64,000 bases of DNA from Lentinula raphanica. Its lineage: Eukaryota > Basidiomycota > Agaricomycetes > Agaricales > Omphalotaceae. Position numbers and translations under genes: made by a program. The number at the start of each line of letters is the position of its first letter. Positions within the stretch are counted from its first letter, which is position 1. Of the stretch, positions 43,201 to 52,644 are shown in pieces. The stretch lies in NCBI GenBank assembly GCA_027919835.1, contig JANVFP010000011.1:1-64000 (forward strand), in the 5' to 3' direction. Under the pieces are notes generated by a model. The model saw only the letters and a program-made list of their open reading frames with translations. It was not told the DNA's origin and did not search any database.

Positions 43201-44625
43201 ACAAATACCATCTTCGATATGGAGGGAGAATCCAGCACGGTCGAGTTTGATCACCGATATCAAGGTGTAGGACATGTGAGGTGAGTACAAAACATCCTTC
43301 AGGGTTACAGATGTCGTCTTACCCCCGGCCATAGGGAGTGTGATGACCATATCACCTTTACCAACAGCCGTAAACGTTCGACCGTCGGCAGCGCGAATAG
43401 GTTCTGGTTCGATCTCCACATATCGAACCATGGCCTTTCGATCCGGAGTGAAGTGAGAACTCGCTCCGCTATCGATGATCTTGCCGTGCTCGATCTCGGA
43501 GGTGGCACCTTGGGTTTTGAAGGCTTCGTTCACCTCGACGTCACTGGAGACGGAGAAGGTGTGAACGGATGGATTAGGGGGAGGAGGAACCTTATCTAGG
43601 TTTGCCGCAGAAGCAGAGAATGCAAAGTTCTCTTCGGCTTTAGACGCCTCAGCCACATTGGCTGATTTAGTCTCCTTCTTCCCCTTCTTACCCTTCTTCT
43701 GCCAAGGAGCTTGTCCCTCACGAGCTCCACCAGGACCAAAACATTGTGAGGTCTTGTGCCCTTTCTTCTTACAGTTTTCACAAACCAAGTCTTCCTTTCC
43801 AGAAGACTCGTTACCGCCTTTAGAATTTGGGGAGGAGCCACCCTTCCCCTTAGGCTTGAACGGAGTAACAGCTGATCGTGCACTAACGATCATAGCCGCA
43901 TTCTCGGATTCGTTCTTTGCGTTCCTCAACGCGAGACGATTGTCGAACTCCTCGTATACAGGGGCAAGGAGAGCGTTAATGGTAAGGGTTTGTCCTACAG
44001 CAGCGATGCTTGCTGAGACGTTCGTCGCTATCATCTGATAGGATGGAGGAAGTGAAAGCTTCACATACGAAACGAAGGTAGACTCGGGAATCGGATGCCC
44101 CATCGCAGCAAGGGAGTCGTACATGTTGAACATCCGGCTGACATGGTGACGAATGTCACCATCTTCGGCTACACGTATAGTGTTTAGGTTCGAGAGGATG
44201 GAGGTGTGGGTAACCTCGCCCTTCTTCTCGAAGAGAGAGCAGAGTTCTGTCCACATAACATGTGCCGAAGATTTACTAGCCTTGAGGGAGTTCAACGTGG
44301 TTTCGGAGACCGACTGGTAGAGAATGTTACGAATCTCCCACTCACGCAAGTCGAAATCATCGACTGCGTCAAGGAGGGCTTCCGCGGTCTCGGAAGATAG
44401 GGGCAAAATCATATCAGATTCGCTTCGATAGAACTGTCCGTCCTTCTCGACTGGGACGACTGGACGCTTAGCACGACCGCTAAGGTGTTTCTTCAGATTG
44501 GGCTTGCTGTAGATAGCAGCGATGGCCCGCTCCTTCCAGTTGTGCCAGTTGGTGCCATCGTCTTTGAGACGAGGAAGAGAAGAGGAGACTTTGACAACGT
44601 TTTCGGACATGGCTCCGGGGCCCAT
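40249..44625 (-). CDS. Copia Gag-Pol polyprotein, intact, 1458 aa
   Basis: A single open frame encodes, in order: a Gag region (about 1-260); a CCHC zinc knuckle CENCKKKGHKTSQC (282-295); an aspartic protease with DSGASSH (385-391); integrase with the His/Cys finger (around HTLIGH..FCEVCAKAK) and DDE core (VTDLWGP, SDRGGE, NGLAERV); reverse transcriptase with a GIATDDF catalytic box in place of the usual YVDD, a form I have seen in other fungal Copia elements; and RNase H with YGYADADFASELD and SSTESEYVALTHA near the end. Gag and Pol are in one frame with no recoding signal seen. The short distance from LTR to ATG and the intact frame fit an active element. Its products would form cytoplasmic particles and integrate cDNA in the nucleus. 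Confidence 0.95.
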   Translation of the reverse strand: MGPGAMSENVVKVSSSLPRLKDDGTNWHNWKERAIAAIYSKPNLKKHLSGRAKRPVVPVEKDGQFYRSESDMILPLSSETAEALLDAVDDFDLREWEIRNILYQSVSETTLNSLKASKSSAHVMWTELCSLFEKKGEVTHTSILSNLNTIRVAEDGDIRHHVSRMFNMYDSLAAMGHPIPESTFVSYVKLSLPPSYQMIATNVSASIAAVGQTLTINALLAPVYEEFDNRLALRNAKNESENAAMIVSARSAVTPFKPKGKGGSSPNSKGGNESSGKEDLVCENCKKKGHKTSQCFGPGGAREGQAPWQKKGKKGKKETKSANVAEASKAEENFAFSASAANLDKVPPPPNPSVHTFSVSSDVEVNEAFKTQGATSEIEHGKIIDSGASSHFTPDRKAMVRYVEIEPEPIRAADGRTFTAVGKGDMVITLPMAGGKTTSVTLKDVLYSPHMSYTLISVIKLDRAGFSLHIEDGICTILSPKPTRKVIAQIPNARGLYRVHDGPSYQSVHLAGLSSKRTLTFLEFHTLIGHIGFKTCEEIVKNKLVDDLPDVDLTNLRPFCEVCAKAKSTRHPFPKESHTEYKNYGDKVVTDLWGPARTKSLGNSFYFEPYIDVSSVEIVPYYLKEKSEAFDRYTTFEAFAKTQRGVDEIKILGSDRGGEFMSEEFQTHLRKAGTIRHLNVHDSSPSNGLAERVIGYIIADARAFLIGSGLPKRLWAEAVNHAVWLRNRLPSGSDRRSAYERVYGSKPSFKDLIAWGAPIYIRDLKSDKLDIRGAEGRFMGYDSESKGVRVFWPSRNIVSVERDEDHDPNLVILETSGNEGETNSPRKQPSSSPHVSHNPTPITSPRNTPLPDDSSPLSSPPSTPPPEPRRLRGERPPPGFFKDSAVTKRGGLAEEFEALMMESSVSEFEDDEESGWRGQVVELALSAINGDPLRLGDALQSPEADQWTSAYQNEVDRLSTYNTFDIVEHPSGDTNVAKCVVALRKKLGPKGEVLKYKARICVGGYSQVYGLDFDKTWAPVVRKASLRLILAFGASVNASIQQIDVESAYLQADLHHTIYMELPPNLLDFYTPKTDISTVRNPVCRLNRPLYGSKQGAAEWYDKNKKVLVNDMKLQISLADPCVFYKFSRNTFVILGIATDDFSIVANDDATANRFKAEYQERFNITDLGNIGWLLGMTVTRNWEMRTITLAQRAYAESIVERMGLSNAKPVATPLEEGIDLTPNAASVSTTLLSKEDTALYRIGVGSLIYLSDCTRPDITHAVSVLSRYMANPTTTHFKNLKRVVRYIKGTLDKGLTLGGEKLTFYGYADADFASELDRKSISGYVFYLGDGAISWRSKKQDIVTLSSTESEYVALTHATKELVWLRKLLAELHPSLVTSPTLIYDDNQSAIRLTTDATFHMRTKHIDNRFHFTREAVEHEKAIVKYISTDQMVADCMTKALGRVKFEHFRELMGVRG

Positions 44626-44629
44626 AACC

Positions 44630-44986
44630 TGTTGAGCGCAGGTGATCTGAGGTTCGGTCTATAGGAACGAGATAAGTATATAACGAAGGTATGGAGTACA
44701 ATGACAGTATGCAATACCTATAGGAACGAGATAAGTATATACTGTATGATAGTCAGTTGTAGTCCAATAAATAGAATAAGCGGTCAACGTACACGAAGGC
44801 GGTAACGACTATGCGACACCAACGAAGAAAGTAAGAGAGAGGAGGAAAGAAAGGTAACGTATGAAAGTTTATCTTAAGGTAGAGGAAAAGCGGAAGCATA
44901 AGTAAAACGAGTATCAGTAAGTGTATCAGCGTCGGTAAGTGCGTCGGTAGTCCGTAGGTCCTATGCACAGCGCCTTATCCTCAACA
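44630..44986 (-). repeat. Copia 5' LTR
   Basis: 357 bp, promoter-bearing LTR in the orientation of the element. The polyprotein ATG (44623-44625) lies only a few bases inside, within GGTTATGGGCCCCGGAGC, so the primer-binding site and start codon overlap or nearly so. Confidence 0.95.
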
Positions 44987-47333
44987 GTAACAGATCAGCA
45001 AGAGGTATGAGTGATACGAAATGTTGTTGGCATCATGTGACTTCATTAGTCAGATGTCGACTTGTACCGGCCTTTCGGCACTCGACCACGCAAACACGAA
45101 ACATTCTCGAGGATATGCCACGACTGGTGTTGGCATTGGAGTCTGTGCACGACACGAGTTCATCCAGCTTAATGGTGCTGTAGACTTGCAGAAAGGAGAG
45201 AGGTATGTTATATTCTCAGTATTCTTACAATGTAGTCTAACAAATGATGCCTGGGAAGATATGCCAACATGGACTACGCTTTTGCTTCGTTCCTCCGCCA
45301 CCACGATTCAGCTCTCACTAAGGTTGTCTCCTATGATATCGCCTGTCAATGGCATAAAAACGTTGTCCGCCGCGTCAAATCTCTACCCTCCTTAATTGCC
45401 TGCGACCTTGGACTGCAAAACCTCAAATTCGCAATTCCAAAACTCCATATCCATGGTCACCAACTTGCATGTCAACTGAAATTTTCACTCAACTGGCTTC
45501 GAGGAGCGGGGCGGACAGACGGCGAAGGTGTGGAACGGCCTTGGGCACACTTAGGCCCTATCGCGAGCAGTACTCGTGATATGGGTCCTGGTTCACGTCA
45601 CGGAACGATGAACGACCATTTCGGTCACTGGAACTGGGTCAAGTTGATCGGATTAGGTCTGTACACTTTTATTTACAAGTTATGTTTATCTGATCGTGCT
45701 CCATAACTATTCAGGAGCTTTACTGCGGAAATGACACCAAGTCGCATTGAAAGAGTTTCAAACCCAGCAGGAGTCGCTTGGGGAGTTCACGCAGGGCAGA
45801 GGGGTCGAAACTGTGGAGTGGAGGAAGAGAATTGAAAGGTGGGAAGAAGATCAAGAGAAGCCTGAAGCAGAACGTACAACTTCGAACCCGTACGAGCTAC
45901 CCAAATCAGGTGCGTATTTCTTTCCTACTCAGCTTAGCTTATTCACATGCTGAACCGGATTTTGGTAGGGCTGACCGAACACGACGTTCGCTTGAAACTA
46001 ACAGAGGAGGAGGCGCGACAGGCGCAGAATGGTTCTTTTGCCTTACACGAAATTGGCCCAGCGGCTTTCATATCTCAACTTCTAGAATTGGAGGACCAAC
46101 AGTGAGTTTCATCAAGCAGTTTTTGTGAGTTCATTGATCATTTTTTTTTCGGTCAGACGCAGTCTATCGCTTGACGTTGACGCAAACGCATTCAAAACGG
46201 CCAGCCAAAAAACAATCTTGATGGAGCGACGAACAAAAGTCATGCGTCTCATGGGTCAGATGCGCTCAATTCAAGCGTTATACATGCCCGGCGCCCTACA
46301 GTTTCTCGGACAGCGCACCGTCGAACCAGAGGAACATATCGAAAACATCCCCTGCGTCTTTCCTTCTGATCTCTCCGTTGAGCAACGTACAACCGGTTGT
46401 CATGTTGGTCTGCCCCAAATTGAGGAGCAGCTGCGGGAAGCACAACTCCGCGGCGCACTCGACAGTCTCCGTAACCACCTTCATATGAAAAGCCGATTGC
46501 TCACTTACCGGAAATCCAACGTCAAAGCTCAAGCGATGATCACGAAATCTCAGGCTCTCCTCAAAAGAAATCAGAAACAAATTGATTCCGACGTACATAG
46601 ATACAGGACTGCCTGGTCAGCTCTCGAATGTCTGAGAGGCATCGGTCAGAGTGGGTGGACAAAGTTGAAGTCTTCGGATGTGAGAATGATGGATGGAGGG
46701 GAGGATCGGGCACTGGGCATGGCACGAAAACGTATCGGGAAGAAGAAGCAGGATGCGGCATCTACATTGAGCTCAGGTGTTTTGGACCTTTCTGACAGAA
46801 ATTCTCCGGAAGACGAAGATCTCAACGACGCGACGGAACTGCAACGGGCCCGACGCGGTGTCGGGGAAGGATTTCGGGACACATCTTGGATCTGGAAGGA
46901 AGGCGGCAACGGCAATCTGATTGACGACCAAGCGCTGGAAGAGTTCATTCGTGTGGAGTGGAGCAAATCATACAGCCGAGTCCAGAGATGGAAGGAGGAG
47001 TTGGCCCTGATCGAGGAAGAAAGGCGACGTGTGCTGGTATCGCTCGAATATGAATCCTCACAGTGGGATAAACGACAAATCTATTCTGGTCCCCTGGCAG
47101 CAAAAACAGATGACGTTCACGGCGAAGGCGTTCGAGCTTACGCTCTATCACAAGCACATCTTTATCGACGAATTGCACAGAGTTTTCGTAGGCTATGGGA
47201 TTCTTCGGAGGGAGCCGATGACAATCACGAGGTGGTAGGTGAGATGGATTCAGCTTCAGAGGATGAAGAGGAGGATGAGGCGGGGATTCTGGGGGACGAT
47301 GACCTTGCGGACATTCCCGAAGACTATCAGTAA

Positions 47334-47542
47334 CCGATTCTGCTATCATATATACCGTTTTTTGTATATTTTCAACCAGAACCAATTTCATTCGACATTT
47401 ATCTAGTACAGTAGCCGAGCAGCCGGCTGATATTGAGAGAAAATATAGCACGACACCGAAAAATCACTGGAAACGACATCCTAGAACAAAGCTGCCGAGC
47501 AGCCGAAGGGCAGCTGCCCACCAATTATGCAAAACATAAAGT
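47334..47542. other. KDZ right subterminal region with repeated GCCGAGCAGCCG
   Basis: Between the transposase stop and the right TIR the dodecamer GCCGAGCAGCCG occurs twice (about 47414 and 47494), with a variant GCCGAGAAGCCG in the TIR edge itself. Related GGCTTCTCGGC and GCTGCCGAGCG lie near the left end. They are candidate transposase-binding sites. Confidence 0.55.
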
Positions 47543-47653
47543 GCCGAGAAGCCGCTGAAGCCATGCCGGACAGCCCCAATAGAAGTTTTGAGTGGGTGGG
47601 TAACTGCCCCGTAGTAATGCAAAACGGGCTTCAGGCACTTGCCTATACGTTAT
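47543..47653 (-). repeat. KDZ right terminal inverted repeat
   Basis: 111 bp, inverted match of 31812-31921. The outer end CCTATACGTTAT is followed by GCATAAGG and then CCTACGC, the heptamer also found next to the left end. Confidence 0.9.
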
Positions 47654-47674
47654 GCATAAGGCCTACGCCTACAG

Positions 47675-48957
47675 GTGCGTGAATTTGTCTTCAACTACAT
47701 CGGAGAAGTGGCTCCCGGATTCGTGGCCCACGCTATTGGAAGTTACACCGGGTTTAGTGAGAAGGTTGACACTTGTTTTTTTAATGCCCGTTCATCTTTC
47801 TGATGTCTCCTTCAGGGTTTCACACCTGCCAATGACGCTGCCCGAATCAAGCTGGTCGTGCCGACTGTTGTGCCTACAAGCTCGCCTCCGAGGATTAAAG
47901 CAATCTATCACAACCAACTCGCTACGCTCACACATGTCATGGCAGCGGAAGAGGATTCCCGCAACCAGGTGAACTGTCATTTGTCATTTCCGCCCCCGAA
48001 CCTTTACTAATTTGGCACACAAGGGACGGATGAAGCCATTCACCAATGCTTCTGAGCCCAATGGTGTTGTCGATACCATGTACACTTCCACTCGAGCGCT
48101 CTATGTTGTATGTTCACTAGACTTTCCACTGCAGTTCGATTGTTTGATGCCCCCCAGGTGGATAAAGAGAAACGCGCCATTACTCTCAAGGTCAATTTGG
48201 ATGACGAGGATGCCGACAATGACGATGTTGAAACTACCACGGTCGGTGGCCCGGGTATGTCACATCTTTTGCTCAATGACCAGGACTCATTGCATTTGTA
48301 GTAGCACAGCCACATGTTGGAGACCTCCACCCTTGCTCAGTCATTCCAGGTTACGGTGGTCCGCGGTTCAACCACTCTGCAGCTAAAGCGATCCAACTCG
48401 ATATCCGTGATCCCGAGGGTGGACTCATCGGTCCTCAGGACACTTGGAGGTGGATTGTACCGAGTGCTTTGATACTTGTACACGCCACGATGCATACATA
48501 TCACATCAAGGGTATGACCGTAAGTGTTTGTTTTCCCAAAACCTTTATAATGGGTTCTCATATACTTTGATTAGATCTTCCAGCTTACGGCGTCCAGCAT
48601 CCAAGTTATCGACAAGGGTGATATCATTCCCCCTGTTCCTTCCATCCTCGGTCTCCCAGACAGTCGATCCCGTTACATTGGAGGTTCCAGCGTTACCCCG
48701 TCCAATGGCGGAAACACCGTGGTCAACTTTGCTCATCTCATGAAATCCGGACCCTCCCAGGGAAGCAGTTCGAAGTCAAAAACTGGAGATGTGACCACGA
48801 AGCATGCACGTGCCGATGGAGACGCTACAGGGAATGGAATAGATGACATATTCGAATCGGTGTCTGAAGACATTGAGATGGCAGCAGTTGACGAGAAACA
48901 GAAGAAGGTTCTGGGTAAGAAAGCCAGGCGAGGTAAGCCTTCTGCGATCGGTGAATG
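47675..48957 (+). CDS. 3' part of the host gene split by the KDZ element
   Basis: An acceptor CTACAG precedes GTGCGTGAATTT, opening VREFVFNYIGEVAPGFVAHA (47675-47764). Further exons follow: GFTPANDAARIKLVVPTVVP (47816-47968), GRMKPFTNASEPNG (from 48024), VDKEKRAITLKVNLDDEDAD, a block GYGGPRFNHSAAKAIQLDIR with DTWRWIVPSALILVHATMHT, and a final exon IFQLTASSIQVIDKGDIIPP leading into a charged, Lys-rich tail ending at TGA about 48957. No family recognised. The frame at 47675 is in phase 0 with the last exon left of the KDZ (ending 31798), supporting a single gene interrupted in an intron. Confidence 0.5.
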
Positions 48958-49161
48958 AACCGGTCCTGATACCCCAACTCTGCAGTTTGAACGATGACCT
49001 CCGACGACTTTGCAAATTACATAGCTTGTCTGAAATATATCTTATATCTTATGGTGTCCGATTACCTACGCTCAAGATTACTATCTATCGTTTGATAAAT
49101 CTCCTCTTCTGGTGTTGAGTGGTTATAAGAGGCGACACAGGCTGGCGATGTTTGGTACAAC

Positions 49162-50193
49162 ATGAACCTTCCCAACTTCCAACCACAGACTTCCTTCTAT
49201 CAACGGGATCTTGATCTACTACGTGGTCAGCATAATGCCGCCGCCAACGTCGATCCAGATATCGAAGCAGCCTTGTTGGACTCCATTATCAAAGCAGGAT
49301 GTCACGCCATGAGTATATCTATTTATGAACTGACTTTCTTTCGTTCCTCTGCTCCCTGGCAGTTGTCGGTAACGAATGCGGACGTCTGGGGTTACACCAA
49401 CGCGTCTGACTCGTCACCATTTAGACCTATGCTGACAGGCTACCTCACACGGAAGTACATCAGATTATTAAATGTCGGATGTGTAAGCATTGTGCGTTGA
49501 CCTTTGCAAGCGATTCCATTGACCAGCGACTTACAGGGAATAAATGCATACACCGTATACGAGTTGGGCTGGAGCAGTTCGTCGAGCTTTGATTTGAATA
49601 ACGCATTCCGTTTCCAGAGAGACACACTGGCCTCAGTCATCCCGCAGGACAACAATACTTTCATGCAAGGGCCTGTACGTATCTATTATTGTACTCATCC
49701 ACACTCAAAATTTATTGAAATTTTTATAGTTCACATGTTCTTTCATCCAAGAGCGCTGGTGCTATGCCAGTCCGGCGAATAGTGATCTCACCACATACGA
49801 CACAGTGAAATTCGTTCTGGCCAGAGATTGTGCGGTAAGCAACCTACTTCACATGTACAGCCTTTGACAACTGAGGCAACCACTTATTAGATCAAGTGTG
49901 TGAAAGCGACCAGGATATGGATGGAATTCCAGTCTGAGAATTACAACGCCTGTCAAGACATGGCGATGCGAACCGGGAATGTGCACTGGATGGATGCCAA
50001 ACGCACAGGGGACATGTTATCAGCAGAAAATCGCCTACAAGAAAATATCCTTGTCTCAATCAAAGCGGAGCTGCGAGAAGTGGTGGTTCGCGATAATCTC
50101 ACACGCACTTATCAACGAGTGTGTACCGCTTGCTCTGCTTCACATACGCACCTCTCACCCGTTGCTTTAGAATTTCTGTCTGCTGGCACATGA
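49162..50193 (+). CDS. Unrecognised multi-exon host protein
   Basis: Exons start at MNLPNFQPQTSFYQRDLDLL (ATG 49162). After introns with GT-AG borders they continue with VTNADVWGYTNASDSSPFRP and YLTRKYIRLLNVGC; GINAYTVYELGWSSSSSFDL and FRFQRDTLASVIPQDNNTF; FTCSFIQERWCYASPANSDL; and IKCVKATRIWMEFQSENYN with a C-terminal region to TGA about 50193. The frame of the last exon is uncertain because two frames stay open after 50010. No signal peptide or known domain is visible. Confidence 0.45.
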
Positions 50194-50591
50194 AGTATAT
50201 GTCATCGTCTCGACCTAAGTCTTGACCGAATCCTGATAATTTTCTGTAAACAATGTTACATTATCTTCCTTGCTTGCTCAAGCTCAAGAACGAGAGTGTT
50301 TTGAGATAAAGTGAATCCATCCCAGGGTAGCGGGCTGTGCCGCTAGTCGGCCCTACTGGTTATTATTTTTTGTACAGATGGAACGTCATATGGGCCGGGC
50401 GAAATTTCGTAGGATGCATATGACCATCATCAATGGCTACTCAATGGGATCCCGACTTGAAGTGAAGTTGAAGTGCGAAATATCATTCTTTGGTCATATG
50501 GCAGCGATAACGGCCAATTGATTCAATAAGCTTCTCTGCTAGCTCGCAACAGGTGCTATATCGTCCTTAGAGTCACGCTCGGTGCTTGACG
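50194..50591. other. Intergenic region upstream of the sugar transporter
   Basis: No open frame of note. It contains the presumed promoter of the transporter and the 3' end of the preceding gene. No repeat seen. Confidence 0.5.
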
Positions 50592-52563
50592 ATGTACGGG
50601 TACAACAAACTGGCTGGGGCTTGGTTGCCTCTCTGGCTTCCTAGCTCCTCTTTCCTGATCTCAGTTTTGTTAGTCTTGTGTTCAAGTATTACATCAACAG
50701 TATGTGATTTCCAGTCTCATCCTGCCTTCAAGTCGCTGATGTTTGCATACTACTAGACCTTTGGCTACGATGGTTCAATGATGTGACTTTTCTTCTTCTG
50801 GCGCGCTCTTTGCTGGTGGTGTAACCTCAACGAATTCATATCTAGTAACGGCCTTAACATCCTTCCATCCTACACTGACTACTTCCACCTCACTCCGGCA
50901 ACCACAGGCTTGAACACAGCGTCGCTCTGGATCGGGGGGTGTATTGCAGGAGTAACCTGGGGTAAGGTAACAGATGTAATCGGACGAAGACCAGCCTTGT
51001 TCTGGGCCGCAATCCTCACCTTGGTCGCTGTAGTATTGCAAACGGCTGCCCAGAACATCGCCATGTTCGTCATTGCCAGGATCATTCTCGGCTTTGGAAC
51101 CTCTGCGTCTGGTTTGACTGGTCCAGCATATTTGGCGGAAACTCTTCCCCTCCATTGGCGTGGATGGGGGTTAGGGATATTCAACGACTTTTATTACGTG
51201 GGTGGGTCGTTCAGCCGTTAATCTTTCTGCTCGGTTCAAGAGAACGTTTCTGATCCAACGTCACACGCTCCTCTCAGGTGGCCTTATCGCAGCGGGAATC
51301 ACATATGGTACCTCATTCATGCCATCCACATGGGCGTGGCGTATACCTTCTCTCATCCAGGGTATCTTCAGCATCTTATGCATAGTCATCATTCCCTTCA
51401 TCCCGGAATCCCCCAGATGGCTATTATTCCGTGGCCGTCGCGAGGAGGCTCACCACGTACTTGCACAAACCTACTCTGATGGAGATCTTACGAATGCTAT
51501 CGTCCTGGCTCAACTCAAGGAGATTGAGGATACGTTCGAGTATGAGAAAGGTGCTGGGGAGACATTGTCTGTTGGCCAAATATTCAAAACGAGGTCTGCA
51601 CGGAAGCGAGTGTTGTTGGCGGTTTCGGCTGCTGTGTTTAGCACTATAGCAGGTATAGTAGTATTGATTATCACTGGAGTTGATGATTCCACTCACTGGG
51701 ACTCTGGTGTAGGAAACGTTATCGCTTCGTATTACTTGGGGTCGATGCTATCGAATGCTGGGATAACGGACACCACGAAACAGCTTCAGATTGTGCGTAC
51801 AGAGCTCTTGCCTTAAATCGTTAGATGTTCATCGAACATTGCGTAGAACATCATCCTCAACGCATTCTGCCTAGTCTGCTCTGTATTCGGGACGTACTTC
51901 ATCGACAGATGGGGACGGAAATGGACTGCGGCTATCAGTACCATGTTGTTGACCATCTTTCTCTTCCTGGTCGGCGCTCTTACAAAAAGTCAGTGTCCAA
52001 TGTCATGTTCTCGATACCTTCAATCATTGACTTCCTCTGTTCTGGTCTTTCCATAGTATTCGGAAGCTCGACCAATACTTCCGGGGTATATGGCACGGTT
52101 GCGATGATTTTCCTTTTCCAAGGCGCGTACAGCATAGGGTGGACACCAGTCTTGTATCTTTATCCACCGGAGGTGTTGAACTACCCAATCCGGGCCAACG
52201 GCATGGGCGTGTTTCAATTCTTCCTCAATGGTGCCGCGTAAGTTTTTCCCTATGCGTAACTTTACAGGTTTACCTTTACTCATTCGATGTCCCCCCAGTC
52301 TATTGATCGTATTCACCATGCCTATAGCCCTCGCTAACATTGGATGGAAGACTTATATGATCAACGGAGCTTGGGATATCGTGATGTTGATCGCAATCCT
52401 CTATTACTGGATCGAAACCAAGGGTAAAACGCTGGAGGAGATCGATGAACTCATCGAGGGTAAGAAACATACAGATGTCCCTGATTTGGAGAAGATTATC
52501 CGAGGAGAGGAAGTGCAGTTTGATTATGGCGTTTCCGAGGTCGAGAAGGACGAGAAAAGCTAA
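50592..52563 (+). CDS. MFS sugar (hexose/lactose permease-type) transporter
   Basis: Seven exons, 50592-50699, 50757-50782, 50846-51201, 51278-51792, 51847-51988, 52057-52237 and 52299-52563, join in frame. Sugar-porter landmarks include a TFGYDGSM turn in the first transmembrane region, GKVTDVIGRRPALFW (the loop 2-3 GRR motif), PAYLAETLPLHWRG, the PESPRWLLFRGR motif after TM6, a DRWGRKWT loop 8-9 motif, and PPEVLNYPIRANGMG before TM11, with a hydrophilic C-terminus. About 12 membrane segments are expected in the plasma membrane, importing a hexose or disaccharide with protons. Substrate cannot be told from sequence. The short second exon (26 nt) is unusual but keeps the frame. It lies tail-to-tail with the P450. 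Confidence 0.85.
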
Positions 52564-52644
52564 TGTAGTATTGGCTTTGGTGCGAATAGTTACAACGATT
52601 CTAGTATGTCAAAGAGTCCGATGGGGAGATGATACAGCCTGCCT

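Larger units (their letters stand above)
39877..44986 (-). mobile_element. Full-length Ty1/copia retrotransposon inside the KDZ transposase
   Basis: Two 357-bp LTRs (39877-40233 and 44630-44986) start TGTTGAG and end CTCAACA and differ at one base (AACGCC versus AGCGCC near the end). A 5-bp target duplication GTAAC flanks them (39872-39876 and 44987-44991). The element is on the minus strand, so the right LTR is the 5' one. A purine tract CGAGGGGGAG borders the inner edge of the left LTR. One uninterrupted polyprotein fills the interior. All hallmarks of a young, potentially mobile copy are present. Confidence 0.95.
38356..47333 (+). pseudogene. KDZ transposase (CxC2 type), split by Copia and carrying two stops
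   Basis: Exons run approximately 38356-38718, 38765-38989, 39048-39422, 39475-39671, 39727-39871 plus 44992-45004 after Copia, 45054-45202, 45259-45656, 45715-45909, 45969-46101 and 46157-47333. The first exon is basic (RVKRRVTETEVPSPVKK). The CxC2 zinc cluster follows (ETCFRCRKSS..FCCMDCF..CESCCRDMH, 38870-38970), then VQLGHNARTVCPNP and HLQYCSCP. The conserved KDZ core spans RWFLATHIDPQTAATYQV, KEWRHLKMAKRSGRG, FFAIDACFRLKRR, STCTGLSALDHANTKHSRGY, KLHIHGHQLACQLKFSLNW and TDGEGVERPWAHLGPIASST. The C-terminal exon is helical and ends in an acidic tail. In-frame TGA codons at 39854-39856 and 45732-45734 fall where coding similarity continues, so they are mutations, not termini. Confidence 0.85.
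31812..47653. mobile_element. KDZ-type DNA transposon with cargo genes (15.8 kb)
   Basis: Inverted terminal repeats of about 110 bp (31812-31921 and 47543-47653) share ATAACGTATAGGCAAGTGCC and, further in, GCATTACTACGGGGCAGTTA, with only a handful of differences. Between them lie a CxC2-type KDZ transposase (38356-47333) and four cargo genes (32127-35296, 35371-36359, 36482-37240, 37459-38157). Without the inserted Copia element (5110 bp plus a 5-bp duplication) it is about 10.7 kb. KDZ elements are cut-and-paste DNA transposons abundant in mushroom genomes and known to carry extra genes. The target duplication is unclear: CCTACGC occurs next to the left end and eight bases outside the right TIR. 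Two nonsense codons and the Copia insertion make this copy non-autonomous. Confidence 0.85.
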
